From Nostocoides sp. F2B08 (GTDB lineage Bacteria; Actinomycetota; Actinomycetes; Actinomycetales; Dermatophilaceae): 64,000 nucleotides of DNA. The position numbers and the translations under genes were made by a program. The notes below the pieces were generated by a model. It searched no databases and had not been told where the DNA came from. It was given only the letters and a program-made list of their open reading frames with translations. This document shows positions 35,458 through 44,112 of the stretch, piece after piece. The stretch covers positions 186,001 to 250,000 of the forward strand of contig NZ_WESE01000004.1 of the NCBI RefSeq assembly GCF_009184895.1, in the 5' to 3' direction. Positions within the stretch are counted from its first letter, which is position 1. Every line of letters begins with the position of its first letter.

Positions 35458-35673
35458 GGCACTCCTTCCCCGCTGGGACATCGTTGGTCAGCGGTCGGTG
35501 CACACCGGTGTCACGGTCGGTGACGGTGTGTGCGGATCGTCATGGGCGGCGCTCAGGGGTGCGACCGCGGCCACATGTGGGTCGCTCATAACGTACCCAA
35601 AGTGACCGGAAATCTCATCATCCGGACGTCACCTCCGGTGGACGCCCCCTCTGTCGTGACGGACGATTGACGT

Positions 35674-36102
35674 ATGCGCCCCGTCCCACTCGTCCGTCTC
35701 GCCCCCGTCGTCGGGCTGGCCGTGCTGGTCGCCGCGTGCGGCAGCGCGACCGAGTCGCCGGAGGAGCCCGCGGCCACGTCGTCGGTGGCGAGCGAGTCCC
35801 CGAGCCGCACCGTCGGGCCCACGCAGACCCCGACCGGCCCGATCGCGACGATCTCCCCCGGGATGGGTTCGCTCGAGAGGGTCACCGTGACGGGCGTTCT
35901 CGAGGAAGGCGTCGAGTCCGGCTGCGTCGTCATCACGGACGTCGAGAGCGGCCAGGTGTACACCGTCACCGGCACCGGTCTGCCCGAACGCCTCGGCGAG
36001 CGCGTCACCGTGACCGGGACCGTCGACCCCGACATGGTCTCCTACTGCCAACAGGGTGCCATCATCCTCGTCGACGAGGTCACCCCCGCCCCTCCGCAAT
36101 AG
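35674..36102 (+). CDS. Small lipoprotein
   Basis: This 142-residue protein has a type II signal peptide ending in LVAACG (lipobox, Cys22), so it should be lipid-anchored outside the membrane. A Ser/Thr/Pro-rich linker and a beta-rich domain (VTVTGVLEEGVESGCVVITDVESGQVYTVTG ... VTVTGTVDPDMVSYCQQG) with two cysteines follow, perhaps a disulfide-bonded OB-like fold. The function is unknown. GACGAT is 6 bases before the ATG. Confidence 0.83.
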   Translation: MRPVPLVRLAPVVGLAVLVAACGSATESPEEPAATSSVASESPSRTVGPTQTPTGPIATISPGMGSLERVTVTGVLEEGVESGCVVITDVESGQVYTVTGTGLPERLGERVTVTGTVDPDMVSYCQQGAIILVDEVTPAPPQ

Positions 36103-36177
36103 GAACGCCACAGCCGGTCGGAACCGACACACAAGGAACGTCCGGCCGCACGAGAGCCGGTCAGGACCGGGGTGCGG

Positions 36178-37260
36178 TCAGTGCGCGAGCCAGCGCGCGC
36201 ATACCTCCAGCAGTCGGTCGTTCGCCTCGGACTCGCCGATCGTGACACGCACGCCGTCCGTGCCGTACTGGCGCACCATGAGCCCGGCGGCCTCGCACGC
36301 CGCGGTGAACTCCGAGGACTCCTCCCCGAGGTCGAACCACACGAAGTTGGCCTCGCTCGGCGCCAGATCCCAGCCCTGGTCGCGCAGCCCGTCGCCCACC
36401 CGGCCGCGCTCCTTGACGAGGGCGTCGACGCGCTGGCGCATCTCGTCGGCCGCGTCGAGCGAGGCCACGGCGGCGGCCTGGGCGATCGAGTTGACGCCGA
36501 ACGGCACGGCGGTCTTGCGCAGTGCGGTCGCCATCTCCGGGTGCGCGACGGCATAGCCGACCCGCAGGCCGGCCAGGCCGTAGGCCTTGCTGAAGGTCCG
36601 CAGCACCATGACGTTGGGGTGCTCGCGCCAGATCGCGAGCGCGTCCGGAGCCTCGGGATCCTGGACGAACTCGAGGTAGGCCTCGTCGATGACGACGAGC
36701 ACGTCCCGCGGGACCTGCGCCAGGAACTCGCGCAACTCGGCGTCGTGGACGACCGTCCCGGTGGGGTTGTTCGGCGTGCAGACGAGCACGACCCGGGTGC
36801 GCTCGGTGATCGCCTCGGCCATCGCGTCGAGCCGGTGCCGATGGCCGTCGTCGAGCGGCACCTGCACCGGTACGGCACCGGCCACCGTCGTGACAATGGG
36901 ATACGCCTCGAAGGAGCGCCACGCGTAGACGACCTCGTCGCCGGCGTCGCAGCAGGCCTGGATGACCTGGCCCAGGACCCCGACCGAGCCCGTGCCGGTC
37001 GCGATGCACTCGGCCGGCACCCCGAGCGAGTCGGCGAGCGCCTGCGTGAGCGCCGAGACCGCCATGTCCGGGTAGCGGTTGACCGCACCCGCTGCGTCAT
37101 GGATGGTCGCGAGGACCGACGGCAGCGGCGGATAGGGGTTCTCGTTGGAGGACAGCTTGTATGCGGTGAGCCCCTCGGGCGCGGCCGCGGGCTTCCCCGG
37201 GACGTAGGCGGGCAGGCGCGAGAGCACCTCGCGGATCCGGGGATGGGTCGACTCGCTCAT
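36178..37260 (-). CDS. Histidinol-phosphate/aromatic aminotransferase (HisC/Pat family)
   Basis: This 360-residue PLP enzyme of fold type I has the Schiff-base lysine in [17 protein letters not shown], the cofactor-binding [13 protein letters not shown] and [10 protein letters not shown] segments, and the N-terminal LPAYVPGKP, which resembles mycobacterial Pat (Rv3772, HisC2). No other his genes are near, which favours the aromatic aminotransferase role over histidine synthesis, but this is inference. TACAGT ends 7 bases before the ATG. Longer in-frame readings upstream are not coding. Confidence 0.9.
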   Translation of the reverse strand: MSESTHPRIREVLSRLPAYVPGKPAAAPEGLTAYKLSSNENPYPPLPSVLATIHDAAGAVNRYPDMAVSALTQALADSLGVPAECIATGTGSVGVLGQVIQACCDAGDEVVYAWRSFEAYPIVTTVAGAVPVQVPLDDGHRHRLDAMAEAITERTRVVLVCTPNNPTGTVVHDAELREFLAQVPRDVLVVIDEAYLEFVQDPEAPDALAIWREHPNVMVLRTFSKAYGLAGLRVGYAVAHPEMATALRKTAVPFGVNSIAQAAAVASLDAADEMRQRVDALVKERGRVGDGLRDQGWDLAPSEANFVWFDLGEESSEFTAACEAAGLMVRQYGTDGVRVTIGESEANDRLLEVCARWLAH

Positions 37261-37365
37261 GGCGACCACTGTAGGGCGGTGCCCCACAGGTCCTTGTTCG
37301 TGGCGACGCGGGATCGCCCTGCGCGGTGCGGCCGTCGCACGGTGGGCATCTGCCACGATGGGCAC

Positions 37366-37752
37366 ATGCAGGCATTCCTCATCAAGACGGCCGTCAACGG
37401 TGTGGCCCTCTGGGTGGCGGCGTTGGCCGTTCCTGGGATCCACCTCGGCGAGGACGACCCCGAGCTGTCGACGCGGCTGCTGACGATCGCACTCGTCGCG
37501 CTGGTCTTCGGTGTGCTCAACGCGTTCATCAAGCCGATCCTGTCGCTCTTCTCGATCCCGTTCATCATCCTGACGCTGGGGCTGTTCACGCTCGTCCTCA
37601 ACGCGTTCATGCTCCAGCTGACGGAGTGGATCGCGCAGCCACTCGGCCTGGACTTCACGATCGACGCGTTCTGGTGGGACGCCGTGATCGGCGCGATCGT
37701 CATCACCCTGGTCTCCATGGTGCTGAACGTCCTGCTGCCCGACGGGAAATAG
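37366..37752 (+). CDS. PF04020 (Phage_holin_4_2/YvlD-like) membrane protein
   Basis: This 128-residue protein has four hydrophobic helices: an opening [23 protein letters not shown] and the characteristic [38 protein letters not shown] block. Despite the family name it is a chromosomal membrane protein, not evidence of phage. The function is unknown; relatives are linked to envelope stress. CACGAT ends 6 bases before the ATG. It is divergent from the aminotransferase gene. Confidence 0.88.
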   Translation: MQAFLIKTAVNGVALWVAALAVPGIHLGEDDPELSTRLLTIALVALVFGVLNAFIKPILSLFSIPFIILTLGLFTLVLNAFMLQLTEWIAQPLGLDFTIDAFWWDAVIGAIVITLVSMVLNVLLPDGK

Positions 37753-37878
37753 CGCTACCTGCCCGACGGCGGAGTCTCGGTGCGTCCGGCCGTTGTCTCC
37801 GCCGGAGATATGGGCCGGCTTCACAAGACATCCGGAGTCCGGTGAAGGCCGAGCTTCCCTTGTGAACCGACGGTCGGT

Positions 37879-38150
37879 CACGCCCCTGGCATGCCCGCAG
37901 CCCAGTTAAGAGTCACCGGCATGCCAACCGCGCGACATGGCGTGCCCTTGGCAGGCCCGCAGCCCAGTTAAGAGTCACCAGCCTGCCAACCGCGCGACAT
38001 CCCACGCCCCTGGCATGCCCCCGACCACCCACCGCCACACCAGCATGCCAACCGCGCGACATGGCGTGCCCTTGGCATGCCCGCAGCCCAGTCAAGAGTC
38101 ACCAGCCTGCCAACCGCGCGACATCCCACGCTCTTGACATGCCGGAGCGC
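37879..38150. repeat. Four 62-bp tandem repeats plus a partial fifth, each with an internal hairpin
   Basis: Units start at 37879, 37941, 38003 and 38065, exactly 62 bases apart; a degenerate fifth starts at 38127. Each ends in CCAACCGCGCGACAT. Units 1 and 3 begin CACGCCCCTGG and units 2 and 4 begin CGTGCCCTTGG, so there is also a 124-base period. Each unit has an inverted repeat: 37887-37895 with 37918-37926, and 37948-37956 with 37981-37989. The arms differ between units 1 and 2 but remain complementary, while unit 4 has mismatches. Unit 3 has a different loop. The loop of units 1, 2 and 4 keeps AAGAGTCACC. Confidence 0.9.
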
Positions 38151-38168
38151 CACGACGTCAGGCCAGGT

Positions 38169-38205
38169 GTCTCACCTTTCCCTCCTCAGGAGAGAAAGGT
38201 GAGAC
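38169..38205. terminator. Long bidirectional hairpin terminator
   Basis: Twelve-base perfect arms (38169-38180 and 38194-38205) continue, after one mismatch, into CTCCT/AGGAG, giving about 17 base pairs with almost no loop. It lies between the convergent PF04020 gene and PaaN, 42 bases from the PaaN stop. Confidence 0.82.
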
Positions 38206-38247
38206 TCACGTGAAGGAGAAGCGGGGCGACGACCCGCGAGCCGGCCG

Positions 38248-39969
38248 CTACGACACGTGGCGGCGCGTGGCGACGACGCGGAACCGCGGCGCCACGAAGG
38301 CCGCGTCGGTGTAGGCAGCATTCGCGGCGGGGTTGGCACCGGTGCCGTGGAAGTCGCTGAACGCCGACGTCTGGTTGACGAACACCTGCCCGGTGAGGTT
38401 CTCCGACAGCGCCACCCCGGCGTCGAGACTGGCCTCGCGCGCCGCCGCGAGCACCTCCTCCGACGTCGAGTAGACCGCAGCAGTCATCGCCCCGTGCTCG
38501 CGCACCGTGTCGACGAACTGCGCCAGTGACTGCTCGGTCGAGTCGGTGACGATGAGCAGCGCCACCGGGCCGAAGCACTCCCGCGTATACACGTCCTCCC
38601 GCGCCGCATCCACCCGCACCACTCCCGGCGTGCGCACGACGGCCTCCGGATAGGCCGGATGCTCCACTGCTCGCGACTCGACGACGACCTCGCCGCCGGC
38701 CTCCTCCGCGAGCGCACCGAGTCCGGCCGCGGTTGACCGCACCCCCTCGTTGACCGTCGCGCCGAGCAGCTCGACCGCCCGGGCGTCATCGCCGGTCAGC
38801 CGGCCGATCGCCTCGCCCAGCCGAGCCGCCAAGTCCTCGACCGACACCGGCCCATCCGGCGTCTGCAGCCCGGTCCGCGGCAGGTAGAGGTTCTGCGGCG
38901 TCGTGCACATCTGGCCGGAGTACAGCGTCAGCGAGAACGCCAGGTTGCCGAGCAGCCCACGCAGGTCGTCGGTCGAGTCGAGGACGATCGAGTTCACCCC
39001 GGCCTTCTCGGTGAACACCGCCTTGCCGTGCGCCGCACCCTCCCGCTCCAGCCAGCCGCCGAACCCCGGCCCGCCGGTGTAGTCGATGATCGCCACGTCG
39101 GGATGCAGCGCGAGCTCCTTGGCCAGACCTTCACCGTCGCCTTCCGCCGCGAGCTGCACGAGCGCCGGCGCGAACCCCGCCTCCGCGAGCACCTCGCGGC
39201 ACACCTGCACCGTGATGGCGAGCGGCAGCACCGCCCGCGGGTGGGGCTTGACGACGACCGCGTTGCCGGTCGCGAGCGACGCGAACAGCCCGGGGTACGC
39301 GTTCCACGTGGGGAAGGTGTTGCAGCCGATGACGAGGGCGACCCCCCGCGGCACGCACACGTACTCCTTGTCCATGACGAGCGGCGCGTCCTTGCCGGGC
39401 TTCTCCCACCGGGCGGTCGCGGGGATCCGCTCCTGCTCCACGAGCGCGGCGACGACGGCCTCGAGCGCCCGGTCCTGCGCCTGCGGCCCACCCGCCTGGA
39501 ACGCCATGACGAACGGCTGCCCGCTCGTGTGCATGACCGCGTGCGCCAGCTCGAAGGACCGCGCGTGGAGGCGGTCGATGATCTCCACGCACACCGCGGC
39601 CCGGGTGCGCGGACCGGCGGCCCGCCACCCGCGCATAACGTCACGCGCAGCGGCCATGGCCGCATCGACGTCCAGGCGCGGATAGGTCACCCCCAGCTCC
39701 GGCCCGTAGGGCGAGACCTCGCTCCCGACCGACTCACCGGTCGTCGGCTGGTCACCGAGGTCGAACGGTCGCCCGAGGTGCGACTCGTATGCGGCGAGCC
39801 CCTTCTCCGCCGCACCCTCGCCGTGGACGCGTGGAGACGGGGAGTCGGGGTAGCGCTGGTAGAAGGAGCGCGCTGCGAGCGCGGCGGCGGCGTCGCCGAG
39901 GACCTGCTCGTGGCGGTCCCGCAGCTCGGCGCGCAGGTCGGACGGGTCTGCCGGTGACTGCACTGTCAT
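38248..39969 (-). CDS. paaN: PaaN-type aldehyde dehydrogenase (phenylacetic acid degradation)
   Basis: This 573-residue protein of the PaaN/aldehyde dehydrogenase family has a family N-terminus before the ALDH core. The catalytic Cys is in YSGQMCTTPQNLYLP and the general-base Glu in AVFTEKAGVNS; NAD-binding segments include VALVIGCNTFPTWNAYPGLFASLATGNAVVVKPHPRAVLP. Family members oxidise ring-cleavage aldehydes of phenylacetate breakdown. No other paa genes are here, so it may serve another aldehyde. I chose the ATG at 39969 because TACAGT is 6 bases before it; a longer reading begins 14 codons upstream. Confidence 0.9.
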   Translation of the reverse strand: MTVQSPADPSDLRAELRDRHEQVLGDAAAALAARSFYQRYPDSPSPRVHGEGAAEKGLAAYESHLGRPFDLGDQPTTGESVGSEVSPYGPELGVTYPRLDVDAAMAAARDVMRGWRAAGPRTRAAVCVEIIDRLHARSFELAHAVMHTSGQPFVMAFQAGGPQAQDRALEAVVAALVEQERIPATARWEKPGKDAPLVMDKEYVCVPRGVALVIGCNTFPTWNAYPGLFASLATGNAVVVKPHPRAVLPLAITVQVCREVLAEAGFAPALVQLAAEGDGEGLAKELALHPDVAIIDYTGGPGFGGWLEREGAAHGKAVFTEKAGVNSIVLDSTDDLRGLLGNLAFSLTLYSGQMCTTPQNLYLPRTGLQTPDGPVSVEDLAARLGEAIGRLTGDDARAVELLGATVNEGVRSTAAGLGALAEEAGGEVVVESRAVEHPAYPEAVVRTPGVVRVDAAREDVYTRECFGPVALLIVTDSTEQSLAQFVDTVREHGAMTAAVYSTSEEVLAAAREASLDAGVALSENLTGQVFVNQTSAFSDFHGTGANPAANAAYTDAAFVAPRFRVVATRRHVS

Positions 39970-40062
39970 ACCGGCACTGTAACCAGACGCCACCGGCGGC
40001 CGCCCTGCCACGGGTCCTCGCAGTTGGGAGCCTCGCGACGGCCCCGGTTACCATGACAATGC

Positions 40063-40083
40063 CCGGTTCCGCACGCGAACCGG
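40063..40083. promoter_or_regulatory. Inverted repeat between PaaN and the VWA gene
   Basis: CCGGTTC and GAACCGG are perfect 7-base arms with a 7-base centre, between two divergent starts. It could be an operator for either gene or a leader hairpin of the VWA gene. Confidence 0.45.
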
Positions 40084-40121
40084 CGCCCCTGCCTCCACCT
40101 CATCCACCGGACCGCCACCTC

Positions 40122-41858
40122 ATGCCGCGACAGAACCGAGGACGCCACGCCAGCGCCCCGACCTCACGCTTCTCGCCCGTGATCGCGGTCATCGCGGCCC
40201 TCGCGGTCGTCGCCCTCGTCGTCGGAGGCGTCTTCCTCGCGACCCGCGGGAGCGGGACGGACGACTCGGCAGAGGCCACCGCGGGAGACGGTGGCGCATG
40301 CGTCGAGCCGGTCACGGTCAGCGTCGCCTCGGCCCCCGAGGTGACTCCCGCGGTCCAGCTCGCCGCGGACGCCGTGAGCGACGAGTGCACCACGTACGAG
40401 ATCACCGCCACACCGGCTCGGGACGGCGCGGCGGCGATCGAGGCCGCCCGTGTGCCCGACGTGTGGGTGCCCGACGCAGCGGACTGGGTGACCCGGATCA
40501 CCGAGCACCGCTCCGGCGACTCGGCGTTCACGCTCGCCGACCTCACCCCGCCGGCCGAGGACCTGCCGGCCGAGCAGACCGCCGCCGGCTGGACCTCGCT
40601 CGGGTCGGTCGCCAGGACGCCCATCGTGCTCGCCGTGGGAGCCGACCCCTCCGCCGGCAACGAGGTCACCCCGGACATGACGTGGCGCGACATGTTCACG
40701 ACCTCGGTCGCGATCCAGATGGCCCAGCCGAGCACGAACGCCGCCAGCCGTCTCGCCCTCGACGCTGCCCGCGGAGCCGTCCCCGCCGAGACCGACGACT
40801 ACATCGACCTCGGCCAGCGGATGATCTTCCTCTCCCGATTCGCCGCCGAGAGCGACACGGCCGCCTTCACCAGCGAGGATCCCGCGACCGGGGACATCGT
40901 TCCCTTCCCCGTCTCCGAGCAGCGTCTGGCCGCCTACGTCGAAAGCAACCCATCCTCCGGACTGCGGCCGGTCATCCCCGAGGGCGGCACACCCGAGCTG
41001 ACCTACCCCATGTATGCGAGGACCGGCGCCCCCGCCGACGTCACCTCGGCCGCGGAGCGGCTCTACGAGGCCACCCAGAGCGACGAGGTCCTGGCCGCGC
41101 TGAGCGAGGCGGGCTTCCGGACCTCGGCCGCACCCGGGCCGACGATCAACGAGGTGCCGGCCGACGCATACGAGGCGTCGGTGCTGCCCGAGCCGGAGCG
41201 AGCGATCGCCACGACCCGGCTCTGGGACACCCTCCGCCTCGACATGCGGATGCTCGCGGCCATCGACGTCTCCGGCTCGATGCGCTGGGAGGCCGGTGAC
41301 TCGACGCGGGTCGAGCTGACGCAGCGCTCCACGCAGGACGCGCTGGCGATCCTTCCCGACGGCTCGCAGATCGGCGCCTGGGGATTCTCGACGGACCGCG
41401 GTCCGGACGGGGAGGACTTCTTCGAGATCACCCCGATCCGCGGGCTCGAGACGCGCGTCGGCGACCAGACCCAGCGGCAGGTCCTCGCGGACGAGGTGGC
41501 TGCGCTCGACGAGCTGCTCGGCGGCGACACCGGGCTGTACGACACGGCGTTGGCCGCCTTCCGCGCCGTGCAGGAGGGGTACGACCCCGCCTATGTGAAC
41601 TCGGTGGTGCTCATCACCGACGGCGAGAACGATGACAGCACCGGCGGCCTGGAGCTCGACGAGCTGCTCACCGAGCTCGAGTCCTCGGCCGACCCGGAGC
41701 GTCCGGTGCGGATCGTCGCCATCGGCATCGGGCCGGACACCGACCCCTCGGCCCTGCAGGCCATCGCGGACGCCACCGGCGGCACGAGCTACGTCGCCAC
41801 CCAGCCGAGCGACATCGAGACGGTGTTCTTCCGGGCCCTGCTGGCTCGCGCCGCCTGA
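40122..41858 (+). CDS. Membrane-anchored solute-binding/VWA-domain protein
   Basis: This 578-residue protein has a single N-terminal helix (SPVIAVIAALAVVALVVGGVFLATRG). A region of about 300 residues resembling an extracellular solute-binding protein follows (VWVPDAADWVTRI ... GWTSLGSVARTPIVLAVG ... MTWRDMFTT). The C-terminal von Willebrand factor A domain has a MIDAS motif, AAIDVSGSMRW (DxSxS), and VVLITDGENDDS. It probably binds a metal-dependent protein ligand at the surface. The start is uncertain: ATG at 40122 places the helix well; ATGs at 40053 and 40059 would extend it. Confidence 0.85.
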   Translation: MPRQNRGRHASAPTSRFSPVIAVIAALAVVALVVGGVFLATRGSGTDDSAEATAGDGGACVEPVTVSVASAPEVTPAVQLAADAVSDECTTYEITATPARDGAAAIEAARVPDVWVPDAADWVTRITEHRSGDSAFTLADLTPPAEDLPAEQTAAGWTSLGSVARTPIVLAVGADPSAGNEVTPDMTWRDMFTTSVAIQMAQPSTNAASRLALDAARGAVPAETDDYIDLGQRMIFLSRFAAESDTAAFTSEDPATGDIVPFPVSEQRLAAYVESNPSSGLRPVIPEGGTPELTYPMYARTGAPADVTSAAERLYEATQSDEVLAALSEAGFRTSAAPGPTINEVPADAYEASVLPEPERAIATTRLWDTLRLDMRMLAAIDVSGSMRWEAGDSTRVELTQRSTQDALAILPDGSQIGAWGFSTDRGPDGEDFFEITPIRGLETRVGDQTQRQVLADEVAALDELLGGDTGLYDTALAAFRAVQEGYDPAYVNSVVLITDGENDDSTGGLELDELLTELESSADPERPVRIVAIGIGPDTDPSALQAIADATGGTSYVATQPSDIETVFFRALLARAA

Positions 41859-41867
41859 GTCGTCCGT

Positions 41868-41908
41868 GTTTGGTGCGTTGTGCTGAGTTCGGCGCGCTGT
41901 AGCGCACC
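41868..41908. repeat. Left inverted repeat flanking the AbiEi-like gene
   Basis: These 41 bases match the reverse complement of 43011-43051 at 35 positions by eye. The core GGCGCGCT-GT-AGCGCACC is itself nearly palindromic. It starts 10 bases after the VWA stop, so it could also act as that gene's terminator. Confidence 0.7.
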
Positions 41909-41950
41909 GTTGTCAGTGCTGGGCACCTGCTCGGGAGCAACGCACCGGTG

Positions 41951-42892
41951 TCAGACCGCCCTGGCCGATGGCGCCGGGATTCCGCCGCGCCGACCGGCGA
42001 GCGCGAGTGCGGCGCGGACCATGGCGTCGAGACGTTCTGAATGGAAGAGGTCGGCCCACGTCACCCGAATGACGACGTAGCCCAACGCACGGAGCGCGTC
42101 CTCCCGCCGCTTCTCGCGGATGAGCTCGTCACGGCCCTGCGCTCCTGCGTACTTCACGGCACCGTCGAACTCCGCGATGACGATGCCGTCGATGAGCGCG
42201 TCCACGCGCCCGACGAACGCGCCTCGGGCGTCGCGGATGACGACCTGGGTGCGCACGGTGTAGCCGAGTCCTCCGAGCACGAGACGCTGCAGGCTCTCGC
42301 CGGGTGACTCACTGGCGGCGTCAACCGCTGCGAGCAGCGCTGCGCCCCGTGGCGCGAGGCGGCGTAGCCGTCGCCGGCACGTCTCCAGCCCCTCAAGATC
42401 AACGAGGCCACGATGCAGTGCGGCGTCAGCGGCGATGACCGCTGTCCGCAGCCCGTCCCGCGCGACGGTCTGGAAGATCGCCGTCTCGACGGATACCGAG
42501 CGCACTTCGTCGAGCTCGATCGTCAGCTCGCCGATGGGCATCGGGTAGGTCACCGCCCCGTCACGGTGGTACCTCTCCCGACCAGGGCCACACAGGACGA
42601 CCGTCTCGAGAGCGGCCCCCACCAGCGGCAGGTCGGCCAGTGCCAGCGCGGAGCGAGCGGCGGCCACACAGGTGCGTCGCGCCGCCACGAGAGCGCGGAC
42701 ACGCTCGGCATGTCGCTGCTGCGGGGAAGCGTCCACCGGACCTGCGGAGTACACACCTCTGCTGAGGCGGCGAAGGGAGCCGGCCCGGACGGCTGCAGCG
42801 AGGTCGTTGTCCGTCAGGCCCATGCGAAGGGCGTCGATGCGAGTGAACACGCCGGAGCGTCCGAGAATGGGGTTCAGTCGGGTGGAGTCCAT
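41951..42892 (-). CDS. AbiEi-type winged-helix/endonuclease-like protein
   Basis: This 313-residue protein has an N-terminal segment (GVFTRIDALRMGLTDNDLAAAVRAGSLRRLSRGVYSAG) that matches the AbiEi antitoxin winged-helix domain. The C-terminal SPGESLQRLVLGGLGY ... GRVDALIDGIVIAEFDGAVKY ... LIREKRREDALRALGYVVIRVTWADL resembles DUF559/Vsr-like PD-(D/E)xK nuclease folds, with candidate acidic residues in VDALI and EFDG. No AbiEii toxin is adjacent, so this is an orphan of the common actinobacterial type; a defence or DNA-repair role is only inferred. CATCGT is 6 bases before the ATG. Palindromic inverted repeats flank it. Confidence 0.8.
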   Translation of the reverse strand: MDSTRLNPILGRSGVFTRIDALRMGLTDNDLAAAVRAGSLRRLSRGVYSAGPVDASPQQRHAERVRALVAARRTCVAAARSALALADLPLVGAALETVVLCGPGRERYHRDGAVTYPMPIGELTIELDEVRSVSVETAIFQTVARDGLRTAVIAADAALHRGLVDLEGLETCRRRLRRLAPRGAALLAAVDAASESPGESLQRLVLGGLGYTVRTQVVIRDARGAFVGRVDALIDGIVIAEFDGAVKYAGAQGRDELIREKRREDALRALGYVVIRVTWADLFHSERLDAMVRAALALAGRRGGIPAPSARAV

Positions 42893-42996
42893 GAGCCGAC
42901 GATGGGCGAGCAAACGCAGTGGCCGCGACGGCGGACGCCGGGACTGTGGACGACACACCCGACTCGAGGACCGGTGCGCTCCTCCGAGACCGGGCC

Positions 42997-43051
42997 GTTG
43001 CACTGTGTTCGGCGCGCTACAGCGCACCCAACACAGTGCAACGCACCAAAC
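42997..43051. repeat. Right palindrome/inverted repeat flanking the AbiEi-like gene
   Basis: Perfect 13-base arms (42997-43009 and 43030-43042) surround a second inner palindrome. Bases 43011-43051 are the inverted counterpart of 41868-41908. The site ends 44 bases before galE. Confidence 0.75.
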
Positions 43052-43095
43052 GCGGGAGGGGCGGGTGGGCCGGTGAACGCAATACCGTGGTCCCC

Positions 43096-44112
43096 ATGCG
43101 TGTCCTCGTCTCCGGCGGTGCCGGGTTCATCGGCTCCCACACCGTGGTCCAGCTCGTCGCCGCCGGTCACGACGTCGTCGTCGTCGACTCGTTCGTCAAC
43201 GCCAAGCCGTCCGTGGTCGCGCGGATCGAGGCGTTGACGGGTCAGCCGCTGCCGCTGCACGCGTTCGACCTGACCGACCGCGACAAGACCGAGCACCTGT
43301 TCTCCACCGAGGACATCGACGCGGTCATCCACTTCGCCGGCCTCAAGGCCGTCGGCGAGAGCACCGAGCGGCCGCTGGACTACTACGAGAACAACCTCGG
43401 CACCACCTTCTCGCTGCTGCGCGCGATGGAACGCCACGGGGTGAGCAGGATGGTGTTCTCCTCCTCGGCGACCGTCTACGGAGCGCAGGCGCCGGTGCCG
43501 ATGCACGAGGACCTGCCGACCTCGGCGACCAACCCCTACGGCTGGTCCAAGGTCATGCAGGAACAGGTGTTCCGCGACGTCGCCGCCGCCAACCCGCACT
43601 GGCGGATCGCGCTGCTGCGCTACTTCAACCCGGTCGGCGCCCACCCCTCCGGCACGATGGGCGAGGACCCCTCCGACATCCCGAACAACCTCATGCCCTA
43701 CATCGCCCAGGTCGCCGTCGGGCGCCGCGACCGGCTCGGCGTCTTCGGCGCCGACTACCCCACCCCGGACGGCACCGGCGTGCGCGACTACATCCACGTC
43801 GAGGACCTCGCCGCCGGCCACATCGCCGCCCTGCACCGTCTCACCCAGGTCGACGACCCGGTCTCGGTGTGGAACCTCGGCACCGGCCACGGCACCTCCG
43901 TCCTGGAGCTCCTGCACGCGTTCGAGCGCGCCTGCGGCCGCGAGCTGCCCTACGAGATCCTGCCCCGCCGCCCAGGTGACATCGCCGCGTCGTATGCCGA
44001 CCCCACCCGCGCCCACACCGAGCTCGGGTGGCGGGCCGAGAAGACCGTCGACGACATGTGCGCCGACACCTGGCGCTGGCAGTCCCAGAACCCCGAGGGG
44101 TATCCGGAGTGA
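43096..44112 (+). CDS. galE: UDP-glucose 4-epimerase
   Basis: This 338-residue SDR enzyme interconverts UDP-glucose and UDP-galactose for galactose use and envelope glycans. The NAD motif is VSGGAGFIGSHT; the catalytic Ser is in FSSSATVYG; Tyr and Lys are in NPYGWSK (YxxxK). RYFNPVGAHPSG and GTGVRDYIHVEDLAAGH are GalE signatures. TACCGT (43083-43088) ends 7 bases before the ATG, suggesting a leaderless message. Its TGA overlaps the GTG of the DUF2254 gene. Confidence 0.96.
   Translation: MRVLVSGGAGFIGSHTVVQLVAAGHDVVVVDSFVNAKPSVVARIEALTGQPLPLHAFDLTDRDKTEHLFSTEDIDAVIHFAGLKAVGESTERPLDYYENNLGTTFSLLRAMERHGVSRMVFSSSATVYGAQAPVPMHEDLPTSATNPYGWSKVMQEQVFRDVAAANPHWRIALLRYFNPVGAHPSGTMGEDPSDIPNNLMPYIAQVAVGRRDRLGVFGADYPTPDGTGVRDYIHVEDLAAGHIAALHRLTQVDDPVSVWNLGTGHGTSVLELLHAFERACGRELPYEILPRRPGDIAASYADPTRAHTELGWRAEKTVDDMCADTWRWQSQNPEGYPE

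Larger units (their letters stand above)
37753..38247. other. Non-coding interval with structured repeats between convergent genes
   Basis: This is a 495-base interval without a convincing gene. The first 125 bases contain imperfect GC-rich inverted words. The rest is filled by the 62-bp repeats and a long hairpin, each listed separately. Short open frames inside the repeats follow the repeat period and are not credible proteins. Confidence 0.7.

Noticed and set aside
35590-35640. CCGGA-N10-TCCGG repeat before the E1-alpha operon as a firm operator
   Set aside because: Arms are only five bases of very common sequence; mentioned as a possibility but not listed as a site.
37366-37752. Prophage remnant suggested by the holin-named family
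   Set aside because: PF04020 proteins are chromosomal membrane proteins; no other phage genes are present.
37879-38150. CRISPR array
   Set aside because: Repeats are contiguous with no unique spacers, the unit is 62 bp, and no cas genes are near.
37937-38153. Short open frames within the 62-bp repeats
   Set aside because: Their lengths and repeated residues follow the repeat period; no ribosome binding site and no family match. They are by-products of the repeat.
41951-42892. Complete type IV AbiE toxin-antitoxin system
   Set aside because: No AbiEii nucleotidyltransferase is adjacent; neighbours are a VWA protein and galE.
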